A stretch of 6,053 nt of DNA. Source: Clostridia bacterium (lineage in GTDB: Bacteria; UBA6262; WVXT01; JAUXBS01). Made by a program: the position numbers and the translations under genes. The number at the start of each line of letters is the position of its first letter. Positions within the stretch are counted from its first letter, which is position 1. Positions 5,124-6,053 of this stretch are shown piece by piece. The DNA lies in the NCBI GenBank assembly GCA_030618495.1, contig JAUXDE010000101.1, positions 1-6,053 of the forward strand. Direction: 5' to 3'. Below the pieces are notes generated by a model. That model was given only the letters and a program-made list of their open reading frames with translations. It was not told the origin of the DNA and did not search any database.

Positions 5124-6053
5124 ATGAAGCTGGAGAATAGAAAGGAAATAATCAGTATACTAAAAATTCATTTGAGAGTCCGGGTCGTGGTTATTGCTGT
5201 CGGATATTTGATAGTATTTATAATGATGGCGCTGGGCATCGGTATTTCTTCCGGAAAAGTAGGTATATTCACGGGATTAGCGCTGGCATTTTACGTTATT
5301 TTAAGATTGATTATTACTTTTAAACGGATACATGTTTCAGTTAAATACTTCATTAATGTTTTTGACGTTCTTCTAACAACCTATGCCATTGATATCACCG
5401 GCGGTCTTGACAGCCCTTTTTTCATGATTTATTTTATTTTACCCCTGATAGGGGGGTTTTCCCATACCAGCAGGAGAATGGTATTATTCAGCTGGAGTAT
5501 TCCGATAGTCGTATATCCGGCATATATTATTTTCTTGCAAAAATTCGATTTTACAGGTGGGGATATCGGTGTTCTTGTTTCCAGGGTTGTGTTTATATTC
5601 ATGGTTGGGCTGATAAGCAATTACTACCAAAAAATCATGTTAGACGAAAAAGAAAAAGTTAAAAAGGCAAATGAAGAAATAAAAAAGATGAACCAATCAC
5701 TGGAAATGCTCGTGGAAATAAGAACCCAGGAATTGATAAACACCCAGGAGCAGCTGATACAATCGGAAAAAATGGCGGCGGTCGGCCAGCTTGCGGGCGG
5801 GACTGCTCATGAATTGAATAACCCGCTTACGGTTATCCTGGGGCAGGCGCAGTTTTTATTGAAACAGCCCCAGGAGTACGGGGAAACGAAGAAAGGCCTC
5901 CTTGAAATAGAGAAATACACGAAGCGGTGCAAAGGAATAATACTGAATTTACTCGGGTTTTCCCGGCAGTACAGCATGAAGGAAGAGAAATTCAATATTG
6001 AGGACGTGATAAATAATGCAATAGAGATTTCAAGCAATCAGTTGAAAATGAAA
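5124..6053 (+). CDS. Membrane-bound sensor histidine kinase (3'-truncated by window edge)
   Basis: The frame is open from ATG 5124 to the window end, exactly 310 codons. Residues 1-18 are a basic cytoplasmic leader. Hydrophobic segments follow near 19-38, 46-66, 76-90, 99-112, 119-138 and 147-166, giving a multi-pass (about six-span) sensor with almost no extracytoplasmic domain. The [10 protein letters not shown] sequence (91-100) resembles the GG-x-x-SPF motif of PilS/RegB-like membrane sensors. Residues 170-215 are a charged heptad-like coiled coil. The HisKA dimerization domain has its H-box at 219-239 (AVGQLAGG, then [13 protein letters not shown]) with phospho-acceptor H229. The ATP-binding HATPase domain lies beyond the window. 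It follows greA by 38 nt with no terminator, so co-transcription is likely. The ligand is unknown. The divergent double-receiver protein is a possible phosphorylation target, by proximity only. Confidence 0.93.
   Translation, partial: MKLENRKEIISILKIHLRVRVVVIAVGYLIVFIMMALGIGISSGKVGIFTGLALAFYVILRLIITFKRIHVSVKYFINVFDVLLTTYAIDITGGLDSPFFMIYFILPLIGGFSHTSRRMVLFSWSIPIVVYPAYIIFLQKFDFTGGDIGVLVSRVVFIFMVGLISNYYQKIMLDEKEKVKKANEEIKKMNQSLEMLVEIRTQELINTQEQLIQSEKMAAVGQLAGGTAHELNNPLTVILGQAQFLLKQPQEYGETKKGLLEIEKYTKRCKGIILNLLGFSRQYSMKEEKFNIEDVINNAIEISSNQLKMK

Noticed and set aside
5807-6037. Minus-strand open frame opposite the kinase H-box region
   Set aside because: The plus strand encodes an unmistakable HisKA domain here; the antisense frame is a shadow.

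Overview
The window is an ordinary-looking bacterial chromosomal segment of mid-range GC with short intergenic gaps. It holds five genes: three universal housekeeping genes and two genes for two-component signalling. No transposase, integrase, tRNA, rRNA or CRISPR array is visible. The host probably uses indirect aminoacylation for Gln-tRNA and/or Asn-tRNA, because it carries gatA and gatB. The sequence does not identify the organism. The very long Lys/Pro/Glu/Ala-rich linker in a response regulator and the GGGGTC-N-GACCCC intergenic palindrome remind me of uncultured candidate-phylum genomes (Omnitrophota-like or similar), but that is a weak impression.

Layout. Positions 1-1343 (+) are the 3' part of gatA, whose start lies before the window. 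Positions 1354-2802 (+) are a complete gatB, 10 nt downstream and surely in the same operon. A 39-nt convergent gap (2803-2841) contains a perfect 15-nt palindrome. It reads as an intrinsic terminator for the minus-strand gene and also resembles a dispersed repeat. Positions 2842-4428 (-) encode a 528-residue double-receiver protein with a degenerate N-terminal receiver, a disordered linker of about 280 residues and a canonical C-terminal receiver. Positions 4429-4611 are a divergent control region with one promoter on each strand, a tandem 15-bp repeat and an imperfect palindrome. Positions 4612-5085 (+) are greA, read from a near-consensus promoter. Positions 5124-6053 (+) are the first 310 codons of a membrane-anchored histidine kinase that runs off the window end.

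Functionally, GatA and GatB are two subunits of the tRNA-dependent amidotransferase (GatC is not in view). GreA rescues backtracked RNA polymerase. The histidine kinase is probably co-transcribed with greA and lies divergent to the double-receiver protein, so the two could be signalling partners; this is inferred from proximity only. The most unusual element is the double-receiver protein. Its N-terminal receiver has lost all the phosphorylation residues yet still resembles the intact C-terminal one over the first 35 or so residues, and no DNA-binding or enzymatic output domain is visible.
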